Source: JAAYJR01 sp964563975 (lineage in GTDB: Bacteria; Bacteroidota; Bacteroidia; Bacteroidales; Prolixibacteraceae). From it: DNA of 30,114 bases. Where the stretch lies: assembly GCA_964563975.1 (NCBI GenBank), contig CAZLZJ010000024.1, positions 1 through 30,114 of the forward strand, in the 5' to 3' direction. Positions 6,661 through 15,567 of this stretch are shown here, piece by piece; position 1 is the stretch's first letter, and the number at the start of each line of letters is the position of its first letter. A program made the translations under genes and the position numbers. A model generated the notes under the pieces. It searched no databases. It had not been told where the DNA came from and saw nothing but the letters and a program-made list of their open reading frames with translations.

Positions 6661-9654
6661 ATGGATATCGATAAAATATCTTTGGCTGGCATTTACAAGA
6701 GGAAAAAAAGTGACCGTGATATTTTTCAGGAGCTGATGCCAACCAAAATCAAGGAGGTGCTTCTGATAGCAACTCTTTACGACTCCTATGCAATAGTGAG
6801 GGAAGGACAGTTTTCTGACAAAATCTTTGGCGAGTATCTTCAGCTGAATCTTTCCGCTGCACCAAGGTTTACCAGTGTTAATTCACGTGAGGATGCTCTT
6901 TTGACTTTGGAACATCGCGACTTTGACCTGATCATTTTGATGGTGGGAATAGATAAGTTTTCTGCCGTTGAGATGGCAAGAGAAATTGGCACCCTTCATC
7001 CCCGTATACCGTTATTGCTCCTGGCAAATAATAATGCAGACCTTAAATTTTTTCAGTCAGAAGGCAGAAACTTTGATTTTATCGACCGCATTTTTGTGTG
7101 GAACGGAAATTCAAATGTCTTCTTAGCCATGATCAAGTATATTGAGGATAAAAAGAATGTTGCCCGCGATACGGAGATCGGAAATGTCAGGGTTATTCTG
7201 TTGGTTGAGGACAGCATTCAGTACTATTCGCGGTATCTGCCGATGCTTTACACAAATGTGATGACCCAGACTCAGATCCTGGTTGAAGAAGATGCCAGGA
7301 ATGAGCTTCATAAAATATTAAAGATGAGGGGAAGGCCTAAGATACTCCTCACCGATAATTATGAAGATGCAGTAAGGATAATTAACCACTACAAGCAATA
7401 TATGCTTTGTGTTATTTCAGATGTTAAGTTTTATAAGGATGGCAGGGAGGATAATAATGCAGGGATTGAGTTGCTGAACTACACAAACAGTGTTTTGGAG
7501 TATCCCATTCCCACTTTGCTGCAGTCGCATGATACTGCTAATGCAGAGCGTGTAAAAAACACCAGCGCCTACTTTATCGATAAAAATTCAGAAAGCCTGT
7601 CGATGGAGATACTCAACTTTCTCTATACAAGGCTCGGCTTTGGCAGTTTTGTTTTTAAAGGACTTGACGGGCGGGAGATTGCAAGAGCCGATAATCTTCA
7701 GGAGTTTCAGGAGAAGTTTATGGTGATCCCGGCAGAAACCCTTATTTACCATGGTAAGCGTAACTCTTTTTCAACATGGCTGATGGCTCGCGGCGAGATA
7801 AATATGGCAGAGAGGTTACGTAAGGTGAATATCGAAGATTTTGAGTCGCCCGAGGGGCTGAGACACTATTGCCTTGACACTTTCAGGAGAGTTAATTTTG
7901 AAAAGTTCAAAGGCACCATTGTAAATTTTGAACCCTCCCTTCTAAACTCCAACAGGCTGATCGTGCGCATGGCAAAAGGCTCTTTGGGAGGGAAAGGACG
8001 GGGAATAGCATTTATGAGTCACCTTATTGAAAATATTGACTTCCGGAAGCTGGCACCGGGATTAAATATTTATATACCGGCAACTGCAGTTATAGGCTCA
8101 CATGAATTCAGCAAATTTATTGAGATCAATAATCTTCATGACAAGATATATTCATCCGGCAACTTTGAAACAATAAAAAGATGTTTTTTGGAGGCCGATT
8201 TTGAAGAAAAGTTAAAAAAACGCCTGACGGAATATGTCAGGTGTGTTGATAAGCCATTGGCAGTCAGGTCGTCGGGCATGTTTGAAGATTCATTGTTACA
8301 ACCATTTTCCGGAGTTTATTCCACCTATATAATCCCAAATAATCATCCCGACATCAATATCAGGTATAAACAGCTCTCCACTGCAATCAAACTGGTATAT
8401 GCCAGTGTATTTACAGAATCGGCAAAATCCTATTTTGATGCCGTCAATTATAAGATAGAGGAGGAGGAGATGGCTGTTCTGATCCAGGAGCTGGTTGGCA
8501 GGGAGCGCAATGGTAAATATTATCCCGTAATTTCCGGAGTTGCCCACTCTTACAACTATTATCCCATATCCCACATGAAGCCCGAAGATGGTTTTTCTGT
8601 GGCAGCCGTCGGCTTAGGGATGTATGTTGTGGGAGGTGAAAACTCATACCGCTTTTGTCCGAAATATCCCGGGTTAAATGCAACTTCACAGCACGACCTC
8701 ATCAGAGATTCTCAAAAGAGCTTTTATGCTCTTGACCTTTCTGCTTTGGAGATTGACCTTGTTGAGGGCGGAGAAAATGCCGCAATAAAAAAGTACAGGA
8801 TTCGCGAAGCAGAGCCTGATGGTACCCTTGATCATACTGCTTCTACTTACGATATTGATAATGATGATCTTGTGCCCGGCATCACGGTACAGGGTCCCAG
8901 AGTTATTGATTTTGCCAATATACTGAAGTACAATTATTTACCCTTAGCCGACACATTACAGCTAATGCTTAAACTTTTTAAGGAAGCCATGGGGTCGCCG
9001 GTGGAAATAGAGTATGCCGTAGAGTTTGACCCGGCAGATAACGGGTATCCCACTTTTTATCTTTTACAGATCAAGCCGCTGATACGGATTGAAGAGCAAC
9101 CGGAGATCGACCTTGGAACAGTTGAAAGGGAAGGTATGCTTATGTATGCGGAAATGGGAATGGGGAATGGCAGAATAGACAATATCAGCGATGTGGTTTA
9201 TGTCGACCCCGGCCTGTTTGACAAAACCAAAACATGGAAGATGGCTGAAGAGATAAGTCAGATCAACAAATACTTTGAGGCAAATAACAGGGAGTATATC
9301 CTGATTGGCCCCGGAAGGTGGGGGTCGCGCGATCAGTTTACCGGTATCCCTGTCTGGTGGGCACAAATATCCAAAGCCAGGGTCATTATTGAAGTGGGAT
9401 TGGAGGATTTTCCGTTGGATGCTTCATTGGGGTCGCACTTTTTTCATAATGTGACCTCGATGAATATCGGCTATTTTTCTATTCCGCATAACTCCGAAAC
9501 AGCATGGCTTAATATGGATGAGCTGAAAAAACAGAAGGTGGTGCAAGATACGGGGTATATAAAACATATTGAGTTTGAAAAGCCTTTATCGGTACTGATG
9601 AACGGGCGGGAGCGCCGCGCCACGATCTGCATGCAGGAGAAGAATCGATATTAA
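6661..9654 (+). CDS. Receiver-receiver-PEP/pyruvate-binding (PPDK N-terminal-like) hybrid protein
   Basis: A 997-residue cytosolic protein with three parts. Residues about 30-160 form a receiver-like domain that seems degenerate, because the usual phospho-Asp position in FDLIILMVGID is M94. Residues about 175-320 form a second receiver with the expected acidic pair E183/D184, a candidate phospho-Asp D254 (CVISDVKF) and a Lys at 308. The rest resembles the ATP-grasp PEP/pyruvate-binding domain of PPDK and PEP synthase, including AVRSSGMFEDS (534-544) with the conserved Arg536. The swivelling phosphohistidine domain and PEP-binding barrel of true PPDK/PpsA are absent, so it is unlikely to be a complete PEP synthase. 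Phosphorylation-controlled nucleotide or phosphotransfer activity is an inference. It lies alone between DUF1015 and hppA. Confidence 0.8.
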   Translation: MDIDKISLAGIYKRKKSDRDIFQELMPTKIKEVLLIATLYDSYAIVREGQFSDKIFGEYLQLNLSAAPRFTSVNSREDALLTLEHRDFDLIILMVGIDKFSAVEMAREIGTLHPRIPLLLLANNNADLKFFQSEGRNFDFIDRIFVWNGNSNVFLAMIKYIEDKKNVARDTEIGNVRVILLVEDSIQYYSRYLPMLYTNVMTQTQILVEEDARNELHKILKMRGRPKILLTDNYEDAVRIINHYKQYMLCVISDVKFYKDGREDNNAGIELLNYTNSVLEYPIPTLLQSHDTANAERVKNTSAYFIDKNSESLSMEILNFLYTRLGFGSFVFKGLDGREIARADNLQEFQEKFMVIPAETLIYHGKRNSFSTWLMARGEINMAERLRKVNIEDFESPEGLRHYCLDTFRRVNFEKFKGTIVNFEPSLLNSNRLIVRMAKGSLGGKGRGIAFMSHLIENIDFRKLAPGLNIYIPATAVIGSHEFSKFIEINNLHDKIYSSGNFETIKRCFLEADFEEKLKKRLTEYVRCVDKPLAVRSSGMFEDSLLQPFSGVYSTYIIPNNHPDINIRYKQLSTAIKLVYASVFTESAKSYFDAVNYKIEEEEMAVLIQELVGRERNGKYYPVISGVAHSYNYYPISHMKPEDGFSVAAVGLGMYVVGGENSYRFCPKYPGLNATSQHDLIRDSQKSFYALDLSALEIDLVEGGENAAIKKYRIREAEPDGTLDHTASTYDIDNDDLVPGITVQGPRVIDFANILKYNYLPLADTLQLMLKLFKEAMGSPVEIEYAVEFDPADNGYPTFYLLQIKPLIRIEEQPEIDLGTVEREGMLMYAEMGMGNGRIDNISDVVYVDPGLFDKTKTWKMAEEISQINKYFEANNREYILIGPGRWGSRDQFTGIPVWWAQISKARVIIEVGLEDFPLDASLGSHFFHNVTSMNIGYFSIPHNSETAWLNMDELKKQKVVQDTGYIKHIEFEKPLSVLMNGRERRATICMQEKNRY

Positions 9655-9713
9655 TAAATTTACAAACCTATTTAAATTTTATACAAGAGATCTTCTCTTT
9701 CAATTTAATAAAT

Positions 9714-9721
9714 TATCTTTG
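9714..9721 (+). promoter_or_regulatory. Candidate -7 element for hppA
   Basis: TATCTTTG is an exact match to TAnnTTTG. It lies 112 bases upstream of the hppA ATG, implying a leader of about 100 bases. No clear -33 TTTG is found 19-21 bases upstream. Confidence 0.5.
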
Positions 9722-9750
9722 TCGACTAAAAAAAATAAATATTGAAATAT

Positions 9751-9816
9751 TGAACCTTTTTAATTAACTGATTGGTTCAGAGAATATTTTAAGATCTAAA
9801 CCGTAACTGTTGTTAC
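9751..9816 (+). promoter_or_regulatory. Two small hairpins in the hppA leader
   Basis: The predicted leader contains TGAACC (9751-9756) pairing with GGTTCA (9774-9779), and GTAAC (9803-9807) pairing with GTTAC (9812-9816) around a TGTT loop. Both are short, AT-rich and unlike any riboswitch I recognise. They may be incidental. Confidence 0.2.
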
Positions 9817-9833
9817 ATAAAAATTAATTTCTT

Positions 9834-12161
9834 ATGAGTAACATTTTCATTTTTATTCTTCTTGCCTCCATCCTGGCACTTGCATTTGCACTTTACTTTT
9901 TTAAGTCAATGATGAAGAATTCAGAAGGTACTGACCGTATGATTGAGATTGCACAATATGTTCGCGAAGGTGCAATGGCTTATCTGAAAAGGCAGTACAA
10001 AGTGGTGACCATAGTTTTTATCATTTTGTTTGTTTTGCTGACCATCATGGCTTATTTTCAGGTGCAAAACCCGTTTGTGCCTGTTGCATTTATTACGGGT
10101 GGATTCTTTTCGGGGCTATGTGGTTTCTTAGGTATGAAAACCGCAACATATGCTTCTGCCCGTACTGCACATGGTGCATCCAAGTCACTGAACAAAGCAC
10201 TGCAGATTGCATTCCGCAGCGGCGCAGTTATGGGATTGGTTGTTGTAGGCTTTGCTTTGCTGGATATTGCAGCATGGTTTTTAATTCTCGACAAGTTAGT
10301 TTATACCCCTGCCAATATGGCCGGCGGGTTAAAATTTTTAGGACTTAATTTTGTTTATCCCCATCCTGAATATGTTATTAACGGGGTTTTAACTGACGAT
10401 GGCATTAAGTCCAAGTTAGTTGAGATTACTGTTACCATGCTTACATTTGGTATGGGCGCTTCAACACAGGCTCTCTTTGCCCGTGTAGGAGGTGGAATCT
10501 ATACAAAAGCTGCCGACGTTGGCGCTGACCTTGTTGGTAAGGTAGAGGCAGGCATTCCTGAAGATGATCCGAGGAATCCTGCTACCATAGCTGATAATGT
10601 AGGCGACAATGTAGGTGACGTTGCCGGTATGGGTGCCGACCTTTATGAGTCGTATGCGGGTGCTATTCTTGCAACTGCCGCATTGGGAGCTTCACTTCCG
10701 GCACTTGCCCTGCAGAGTAGCGGTCTGGATCCTTATAAGGCAGTTATTGCACCTATGATTGTAGCGGCAATAGGTACCATTTTGTCTATTATAGGTATAT
10801 TTATGGTTCGCACAAAAGAGTCAGCAACACAAAAGAATTTATTGAATGCCCTACTGTTAGGGACAGGGGGAAGCTCCGTGCTGGTTCTGGTTGCCATGGT
10901 AGTTTTATCTCTTCTCGGCTGGGTTACATGGGGTGTTTTCTGGGCAGTTGTTATAGGTCTTGCAGCCGGTGTAATTATCGGTCAGGCCACGGAGTATTAC
11001 ACTTCTGATGAGTATAAGCCTACGAGAGGCATTGCCAAACAGGCACTTCAGGGCCCTGCTACCACTATTATCGACGGGCTTGCAGTGGGTATGTACTCAA
11101 CATGGATTCCTGTAGTGACCATTGTGCTTGCTATTATTGGGGCATTCTGGGCATCAGGAGGTTATGAGCATTTTGCAATGGGTGTTTATGGAATTGGATT
11201 TGCAGCAGTTGGTATGTTGTCAACTTTGGGGATCACCTTGGCAACCGATGCTTTTGGCCCGATTGCCGACAATGCCGGCGGTAATGCTGAAATGTCGGAG
11301 CTTGATCCTCATGTTCGTGAGCGTACAGACGCCTTGGATATGCTTGGCAATACCACGGCAGCCACAGGCAAGGGATTTGCAATCGGCTCCGCAGCACTTA
11401 CGGCCATGGCGCTTATTTCAGCATATATGGAAGAGGTGCGCATGTGGTTCGACAGGATAGCAAAAACCGGCCAGGGATTTGTTACTAAAGGTTCTTATAT
11501 ATTTTATAATGATATAGTGCCTGCTGTTGAAGAGGGGATGAAAGCAGTAAAAATATCAACTGCTTCAGTGAGTGATTTTTCATCAGCTTATGATATTACG
11601 CTGTTAAACCCGCTTTTTCTTGGCGGACTGTTTCTCGGGGCAATGATGGCATTTGTTTTCAGTGCAATGACGATGAAGGCAGTAGGCCGTGCAGCCGGTG
11701 CCATGGTTGAAGAGGTAAGGCGTCAGTTCCGTGAAATTAAAGGTATACTGGAAGGGAAAGCTGTTCCGGAATATGCAAAATGTGTGGAAATATCCACAAG
11801 GGGCGCTCAGAAAGAGATGTTACTGCCTTCGATTGTGGCTATTTCAGTTCCTGTGATTGTTGGTGCGCTGATGGGAGTTGCCGGAGTTGTCGGACTTCTT
11901 GCCGGCGGACTTACAGCAGGGTTTACACTTGCTGTATTTATGAATAATGCAGGCGGTGCATGGGATAATGCAAAGAAATTTATTGAAAAAGGAGAATATG
12001 GCGGCAAAGGCGGGGAAGCTCACAAAGCCGGTGTTGTTGGCGATACGGTAGGTGATCCGTTTAAGGATACCTCAGGCCCTTCACTGAATATTCTTATTAA
12101 GCTTATGTCGATGGTTTCAGTTGTGATGGCCGGTTTGACTGTCACACTGAGCTTATTGTAA
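9834..12161 (+). CDS. hppA: Membrane-bound ion-pumping pyrophosphatase, K+-dependent type
   Basis: Hydrolyses PPi to drive H+ and/or Na+ across the inner membrane. The 775-residue protein is almost wholly transmembrane, as expected for about 16 helices, with a signal-anchor-like N terminus. The substrate region from D228 (DVGADLVGKVEAG, then DNVGDNVGD) and the C-terminal GDTVGDPFKDTSGP carry the Asp and Lys residues that bind Mg-PPi. In GNTTAATGKG (505-514), A509 and G512 occupy the positions that are Lys and Thr in K+-independent enzymes, so this is predicted to be K+-dependent. Several Bacteroidetes enzymes of this type pump Na+ together with H+; ion choice cannot be fixed from the sequence by eye. 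Monocistronic by position, followed by a strong hairpin. Confidence 0.97.
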   Translation: MSNIFIFILLASILALAFALYFFKSMMKNSEGTDRMIEIAQYVREGAMAYLKRQYKVVTIVFIILFVLLTIMAYFQVQNPFVPVAFITGGFFSGLCGFLGMKTATYASARTAHGASKSLNKALQIAFRSGAVMGLVVVGFALLDIAAWFLILDKLVYTPANMAGGLKFLGLNFVYPHPEYVINGVLTDDGIKSKLVEITVTMLTFGMGASTQALFARVGGGIYTKAADVGADLVGKVEAGIPEDDPRNPATIADNVGDNVGDVAGMGADLYESYAGAILATAALGASLPALALQSSGLDPYKAVIAPMIVAAIGTILSIIGIFMVRTKESATQKNLLNALLLGTGGSSVLVLVAMVVLSLLGWVTWGVFWAVVIGLAAGVIIGQATEYYTSDEYKPTRGIAKQALQGPATTIIDGLAVGMYSTWIPVVTIVLAIIGAFWASGGYEHFAMGVYGIGFAAVGMLSTLGITLATDAFGPIADNAGGNAEMSELDPHVRERTDALDMLGNTTAATGKGFAIGSAALTAMALISAYMEEVRMWFDRIAKTGQGFVTKGSYIFYNDIVPAVEEGMKAVKISTASVSDFSSAYDITLLNPLFLGGLFLGAMMAFVFSAMTMKAVGRAAGAMVEEVRRQFREIKGILEGKAVPEYAKCVEISTRGAQKEMLLPSIVAISVPVIVGALMGVAGVVGLLAGGLTAGFTLAVFMNNAGGAWDNAKKFIEKGEYGGKGGEAHKAGVVGDTVGDPFKDTSGPSLNILIKLMSMVSVVMAGLTVTLSLL

Positions 12162-12182
12162 AATAAAATTTTTTATGAAAAA

Positions 12183-12211
12183 GAGAGGCTGTCTAAAAAG
12201 GGCAGCCTCTC
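12183..12211 (+). terminator. Strong hairpin after hppA, terminator-like
   Basis: GAGAGGCTG (12183-12191) pairs perfectly with CAGCCTCTC (12203-12211) around an 11-base loop, 21 bases after the hppA stop. It is preceded by an A-rich run but not followed by a U-run on the + strand; read in reverse, the stem is followed by TTTTTC. It is a likely transcript end or 3' stabiliser for hppA, without the classic intrinsic-terminator tail in this direction. Confidence 0.6.
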
Positions 12212-12361
12212 CTGTAATTAGGGGATCATACTATTTACACTCTTTTTAAAGGCAGATTATTAAAATTTTCGTTACAATTTTTTTTAAATGTATTGCCGTG
12301 AACAAAATATCTGTATATTTAGTTCTTTGTAAAAAAGTTTATAAAATAAAAATCAATTAAT

Positions 12362-13375
12362 ATGGCAGATCTATCAACTACCTACATGGGTATAAAATTA
12401 AAAAACCCCCTTATTCTCGGGGCATCCAATTTAGTGTTAAAGCCTGAAACAGTCAGGCAGGTTGTCGATGCAGGAATAGGAGCAATCGTATATAAATCGT
12501 TATTTGAAGAGCAGATTCAGCTTGAAGACCTTCAGCTTTCCGAGGATCTTTCCGAATATGAGTTTCGCAGTGCCGAAATGCAGAGCCTGTTCCCTAAAGT
12601 AGAGCATGGGGGGCCAAAAGAGTTTCTTTATAATCTTGAAAAGTTGAGAAAGTCGGTTGATGTGCCGGTAATTGCCAGTCTGAATGCTCTTTACGACACA
12701 ACTTGGGTTGAATATGCAAGAGAGCTTGAAAAGACGGGCATTGATGGATTGGAACTTAATTTATATGCTGTACCGGGTTATTATGAAACAAAAGGAAGCT
12801 CAATAGAGGAGAAGCAGTTAAAGATTGTAAAAGCTGTTAAAGAAGCAGTCAATATTCCGGTCAGTGTCAAGATCAGCCTTTTTTACAGTAACCTGCTAAA
12901 TTTTGTTTTTAACCTGGATAAGGCAGGAGCTGACGGTTATGTTCTTTTTAACCGCTTCTTTCAGCCCGAGATAGATATTGAAAAGGAGGAGTTCCACTAC
13001 ACATGGGAATTGAGTAATCCCAAAGATTATATGCTTTCACTGCGGTTTGCAGGGCTTCTTTTCGGGAATGTTAAAGGCAGTGTGGGATTGAACCGTGGAA
13101 TTTTTACAGGCAAGGATGTAATTAAATCATTTTTAGCCGGAGCAGATGCAGTTCAGATTGTCAGCACTGTTTATAAAAATAAGCCGGAAATTATTGCTGA
13201 GATGCTGAGTGAGCTTTCAGACTGGATGGACAAGAAAGGCTATGAAAATATTGACAGTTTTAAAGGCAAGCTTTCACGCAAGAGTATGAAAGATCCTTAT
13301 GTATATCAAAGGGCTCAGTATGTAGATATCCTTATGAAGTCTGAAACTATCTTTAAAAAGTACCTGATGATATGA
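12362..13375 (+). CDS. Dihydroorotate dehydrogenase-like flavoprotein
   Basis: A 337-residue TIM-barrel protein of the class 1 dihydroorotate dehydrogenase (PyrD) superfamily. The N terminus (MADLSTTYMGIKLKNPLILG) and the C-terminal phosphate-binding region with GLNRGIFTGKDVIKSFLAGADAVQ are typical FMN-barrel features. The segment where true class 1 enzymes have a SCPN-type motif reads LNLYAVPGYYE, and I see no catalytic Cys or Ser at the expected place. It is therefore probably not the pyrimidine enzyme but one of the DHOD-like proteins often seen in anaerobes. The downstream SpoIIE gene converges 8 bases after its stop. Physiological substrate unknown; FMN binding is likely. Confidence 0.8.
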   Translation: MADLSTTYMGIKLKNPLILGASNLVLKPETVRQVVDAGIGAIVYKSLFEEQIQLEDLQLSEDLSEYEFRSAEMQSLFPKVEHGGPKEFLYNLEKLRKSVDVPVIASLNALYDTTWVEYARELEKTGIDGLELNLYAVPGYYETKGSSIEEKQLKIVKAVKEAVNIPVSVKISLFYSNLLNFVFNLDKAGADGYVLFNRFFQPEIDIEKEEFHYTWELSNPKDYMLSLRFAGLLFGNVKGSVGLNRGIFTGKDVIKSFLAGADAVQIVSTVYKNKPEIIAEMLSELSDWMDKKGYENIDSFKGKLSRKSMKDPYVYQRAQYVDILMKSETIFKKYLMI

Positions 13376-13383
13376 TTTAGCGG

Positions 13384-14586
13384 CTACAGGTACTCGACAG
13401 TCACCTGTTTGAAAAATTTATTAATAAGTATTTTAACAATCCGTTTAACAACAAACTTTCTCAGTTCAAGCTCAATTGGCTGTTCGGGGTCCTGATGAGC
13501 CCAGTTAATTCTTGTACCTACTATAATTTCTATACTGTCGTGTTTTAACAGCAGTTTTACCACTTTTTCGGGAGGAGTGTCTTGCAGTCGTAAGTCGCTG
13601 CTGTAATTTTCAAGGATCTCTTCCACTTTACCAAGTGTAAGGATCCCTTCCGTCACAAGCTCGAACCCTTCCATCTCTGCCGGAGGAGGAAGGGCTCCGG
13701 GAATTTTTGCCGCATGGTGTATCTCCACCTTTGTATCCAGCTCCCTGGCAATGATTTCTGCTGTTGTACCTCCGCAGATTATCTTTTTTCCTTCAAAATT
13801 TTTTATCCTGCCGGCAAAGTCAAAGTCCTTTATTTTATAAAAAGGAGGGCCGGTAATAAGCATTATTTTTCGTGGTTCCCTGAAGTAGATAACACCACAG
13901 GTGGCATCATCCTTCGGTTCAAAATTATCGTTCATCATAGCCTGGTTGGTAATCTTTTTTGCAAGCCTGGCTGCAGAGATATCGGGCATTCTGTTTACCT
14001 GGTTGAGTGTGAATCTGATCATATTCTCCATACCCCAGCCCATAGGGTACTTTTTACTTCCCAATCCGGACTGTATTATTCCATCGGTAATAAATACCAG
14101 CCTGTCCTCTTTATGGGGAAAAAACTCCGTACACTTGAGTACTTTACCCACATTTTGTGCACCCCTCACTTCAAGCTCATACTCCTTGGGTTTATAAACT
14201 TCTTTATTTCTGATGATTATCAGTACCGGCGGATTTTCATAGTTGATTATCCTCAGATGTCCGTCAGACTCTATTTCAATTATGGTGAAGGTGGCATAGC
14301 TCTCCTTTCCATCGCTGCTCTTTGGAAGGACTTCCATAATTATTCTTGCAAATATTTGCGGTTTAGTGTGGAATCTGGCATATTTCAAAGCCATGGTTGC
14401 AGTCAGGTTTGACAATACGCTTGCTTTGATGCCGTGCCCGATGCCGTCGCTGACAACCAAGATTGTACGCCCCTCTTCCCTGAAAATATCAGACCGGAAT
14501 GTGTCTCCGCATGCTATTTCCCCTTTTGGCTTCCGTTGTTGAACATCTATTTCAACATGATAAGTCGGATTACTGGTCATTACCAT
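13384..14586 (-). CDS. SpoIIE/PP2C-type serine phosphatase of the hydrogenase locus
   Basis: A 400-residue soluble protein. Residues about 10-235 form a SpoIIE-type PPM phosphatase with the metal-binding acids at the expected places: D28 (CGDTF), D47 in SDGIGHG (46-52), D168 in FITDGI, and D226/D227 (KDDATCG). The remaining 165 residues, including KKIICGGTTAEIIARELD, form an extension I cannot name. SpoIIE phosphatases dephosphorylate Ser/Thr, usually on anti-anti-sigma (STAS) proteins, but no STAS or anti-sigma gene is nearby. The gene overlaps the upstream PAS gene by 17 bases, so the two are translationally coupled. The locus is divergent from the [FeFe]-hydrogenase operon, suggesting it controls or responds to that enzyme. 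The start at 14586 could alternatively be two codons further in. Confidence 0.88.
   Translation of the reverse strand: MVMTSNPTYHVEIDVQQRKPKGEIACGDTFRSDIFREEGRTILVVSDGIGHGIKASVLSNLTATMALKYARFHTKPQIFARIIMEVLPKSSDGKESYATFTIIEIESDGHLRIINYENPPVLIIIRNKEVYKPKEYELEVRGAQNVGKVLKCTEFFPHKEDRLVFITDGIIQSGLGSKKYPMGWGMENMIRFTLNQVNRMPDISAARLAKKITNQAMMNDNFEPKDDATCGVIYFREPRKIMLITGPPFYKIKDFDFAGRIKNFEGKKIICGGTTAEIIARELDTKVEIHHAAKIPGALPPPAEMEGFELVTEGILTLGKVEEILENYSSDLRLQDTPPEKVVKLLLKHDSIEIIVGTRINWAHQDPEQPIELELRKFVVKRIVKILINKFFKQVTVEYL
13386..13408 (+). terminator. Weak terminator-like inverted repeat
   Basis: ACAGGT (13386-13391) can pair with ACCTGT (13403-13408) just after the stop of the DHOD-like gene, and an AT-rich stretch follows. 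It lies inside the C-terminal codons of the convergent SpoIIE gene, so the repeat may be coincidental. Confidence 0.2.
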
Positions 14587-15496
14587 ATCTGTGAGATTCT
14601 ATTATTGAGTTAAGAAGTTCTTCTGTTTCTGCCGCATTTTCACCAAGCAGGTATGCAATTTTTTGCACTGTATTAATATTCTGTTCTTTAATTCGTTGTG
14701 CCCTGTGAATAATTTCCTCCCTTACAAGCAGCGGTGATGACATGTCGCGTATGACCGCCCCTACAACTTTTTGTTTATAGAGGGTCACCACTGAAATATG
14801 AAGCAGTTTATCCTGAAAGTTAATATCCCGCTCCAACATATCTTCGCCTGTCTGCAAAATACTTAAGAGCATTTTATAAATAACTTCCGGCACCAGAAAC
14901 TTAACATCGGCCCCTTTTAATCCCGGAATAGTGTCAAACAGCTCCACCGTTTCGTCGCCCATCAGTTTTGCAAAACTCTCATTTGAATCTATCACCTTGC
15001 TGTTTTCATCCATCATTATGATGCCAACATTAATTTTATGCATCATATGTGATGAAATCTCCATAGATTGCTGTGCAGTCTCTAACCGTTTCTCGGTTTT
15101 TTTTAACTTTGTAACATCGTTAATAGATCCAACAATTCCTACTATTTCAGACTGATTATTTCGAATGACAGCTTTGTTCATTATAACGTCATCTTTAGTA
15201 CCGTTTGTATGGGTCACCTGAGTTTCATAAATCTGAATGTCAGGATTAGCGATCAGTTCTTTGTCTTTTTGAGAGTAGATCTCGGCCATTTGTTTTGTGT
15301 GTATATCAAAAATTGAGTTGCCGATTATTTGCGTTCTCGGCTTACCCGTAAACTGTTCGTGGGCTTTGTTACACATTTGATATACTCCATTTAGATCCCT
15401 GTAATATATAGGGATTGGGAGTGAGTCAAATATTTTCTGGTAAAATTCCGGATCATCAATATTACCCGGTAGCAGTGATCGTTTTTCGTATATCAT
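14570..15496 (-). CDS. Double PAS-domain sensor protein
   Basis: A 308-residue soluble protein from ATG 15496. It contains a first PAS/PAC domain (about 10-125; DSLPIPIYYRDLNG, later VGIVGSINDVTK), a short coiled linker, and a second PAS domain (about 140-250; INVGIIMMDENSKVIDSN). The final 50 residues are helical. There is no kinase, HAMP or GGDEF domain, so it probably signals through a partner, most likely the phosphatase it overlaps by 17 bases. An upstream in-frame start at 15538 would add 14 hydrophobic residues with no PAS homology, so I chose 15496. The PAS ligand (haem, flavin or other) cannot be read from the sequence. Redox or H2-related sensing is an inference from its position opposite the hydrogenase operon. 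Confidence 0.85.
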   Translation of the reverse strand: MIYEKRSLLPGNIDDPEFYQKIFDSLPIPIYYRDLNGVYQMCNKAHEQFTGKPRTQIIGNSIFDIHTKQMAEIYSQKDKELIANPDIQIYETQVTHTNGTKDDVIMNKAVIRNNQSEIVGIVGSINDVTKLKKTEKRLETAQQSMEISSHMMHKINVGIIMMDENSKVIDSNESFAKLMGDETVELFDTIPGLKGADVKFLVPEVIYKMLLSILQTGEDMLERDINFQDKLLHISVVTLYKQKVVGAVIRDMSSPLLVREEIIHRAQRIKEQNINTVQKIAYLLGENAAETEELLNSIIESHRYGNDQ

Positions 15497-15540
15497 TTTA
15501 GACAGTTTAAAAAAAAGATAAAGTTGAAATGTACACAAGC

Positions 15541-15548
15541 CAAAAATA
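15541..15548 (-). promoter_or_regulatory. Candidate -7 element for the PAS-SpoIIE operon
   Basis: Read on the minus strand, this is TATTTTTG, matching TAnnTTTG, 45 bases before the PAS start. The -33 region would overlap the palindrome at 15568-15581, so a protein bound there could block this promoter. No good TTTG -33 element is present. Confidence 0.35.
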
Positions 15549-15567
15549 GGAGTATAATTTCAAATAG

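Noticed and set aside
9722..9833. Possible riboswitch in the hppA leader
   Set aside because: Only two short AT-rich stems are visible, with none of the conserved core motifs of known riboswitch classes; kept only as a low-confidence leader structure.
13714..14412. 232-codon plus-strand frame antisense to the SpoIIE gene
   Set aside because: The minus-strand frame encodes clear phosphatase motifs; the antisense product is Cys-, Phe- and Ser-rich without a family signature.
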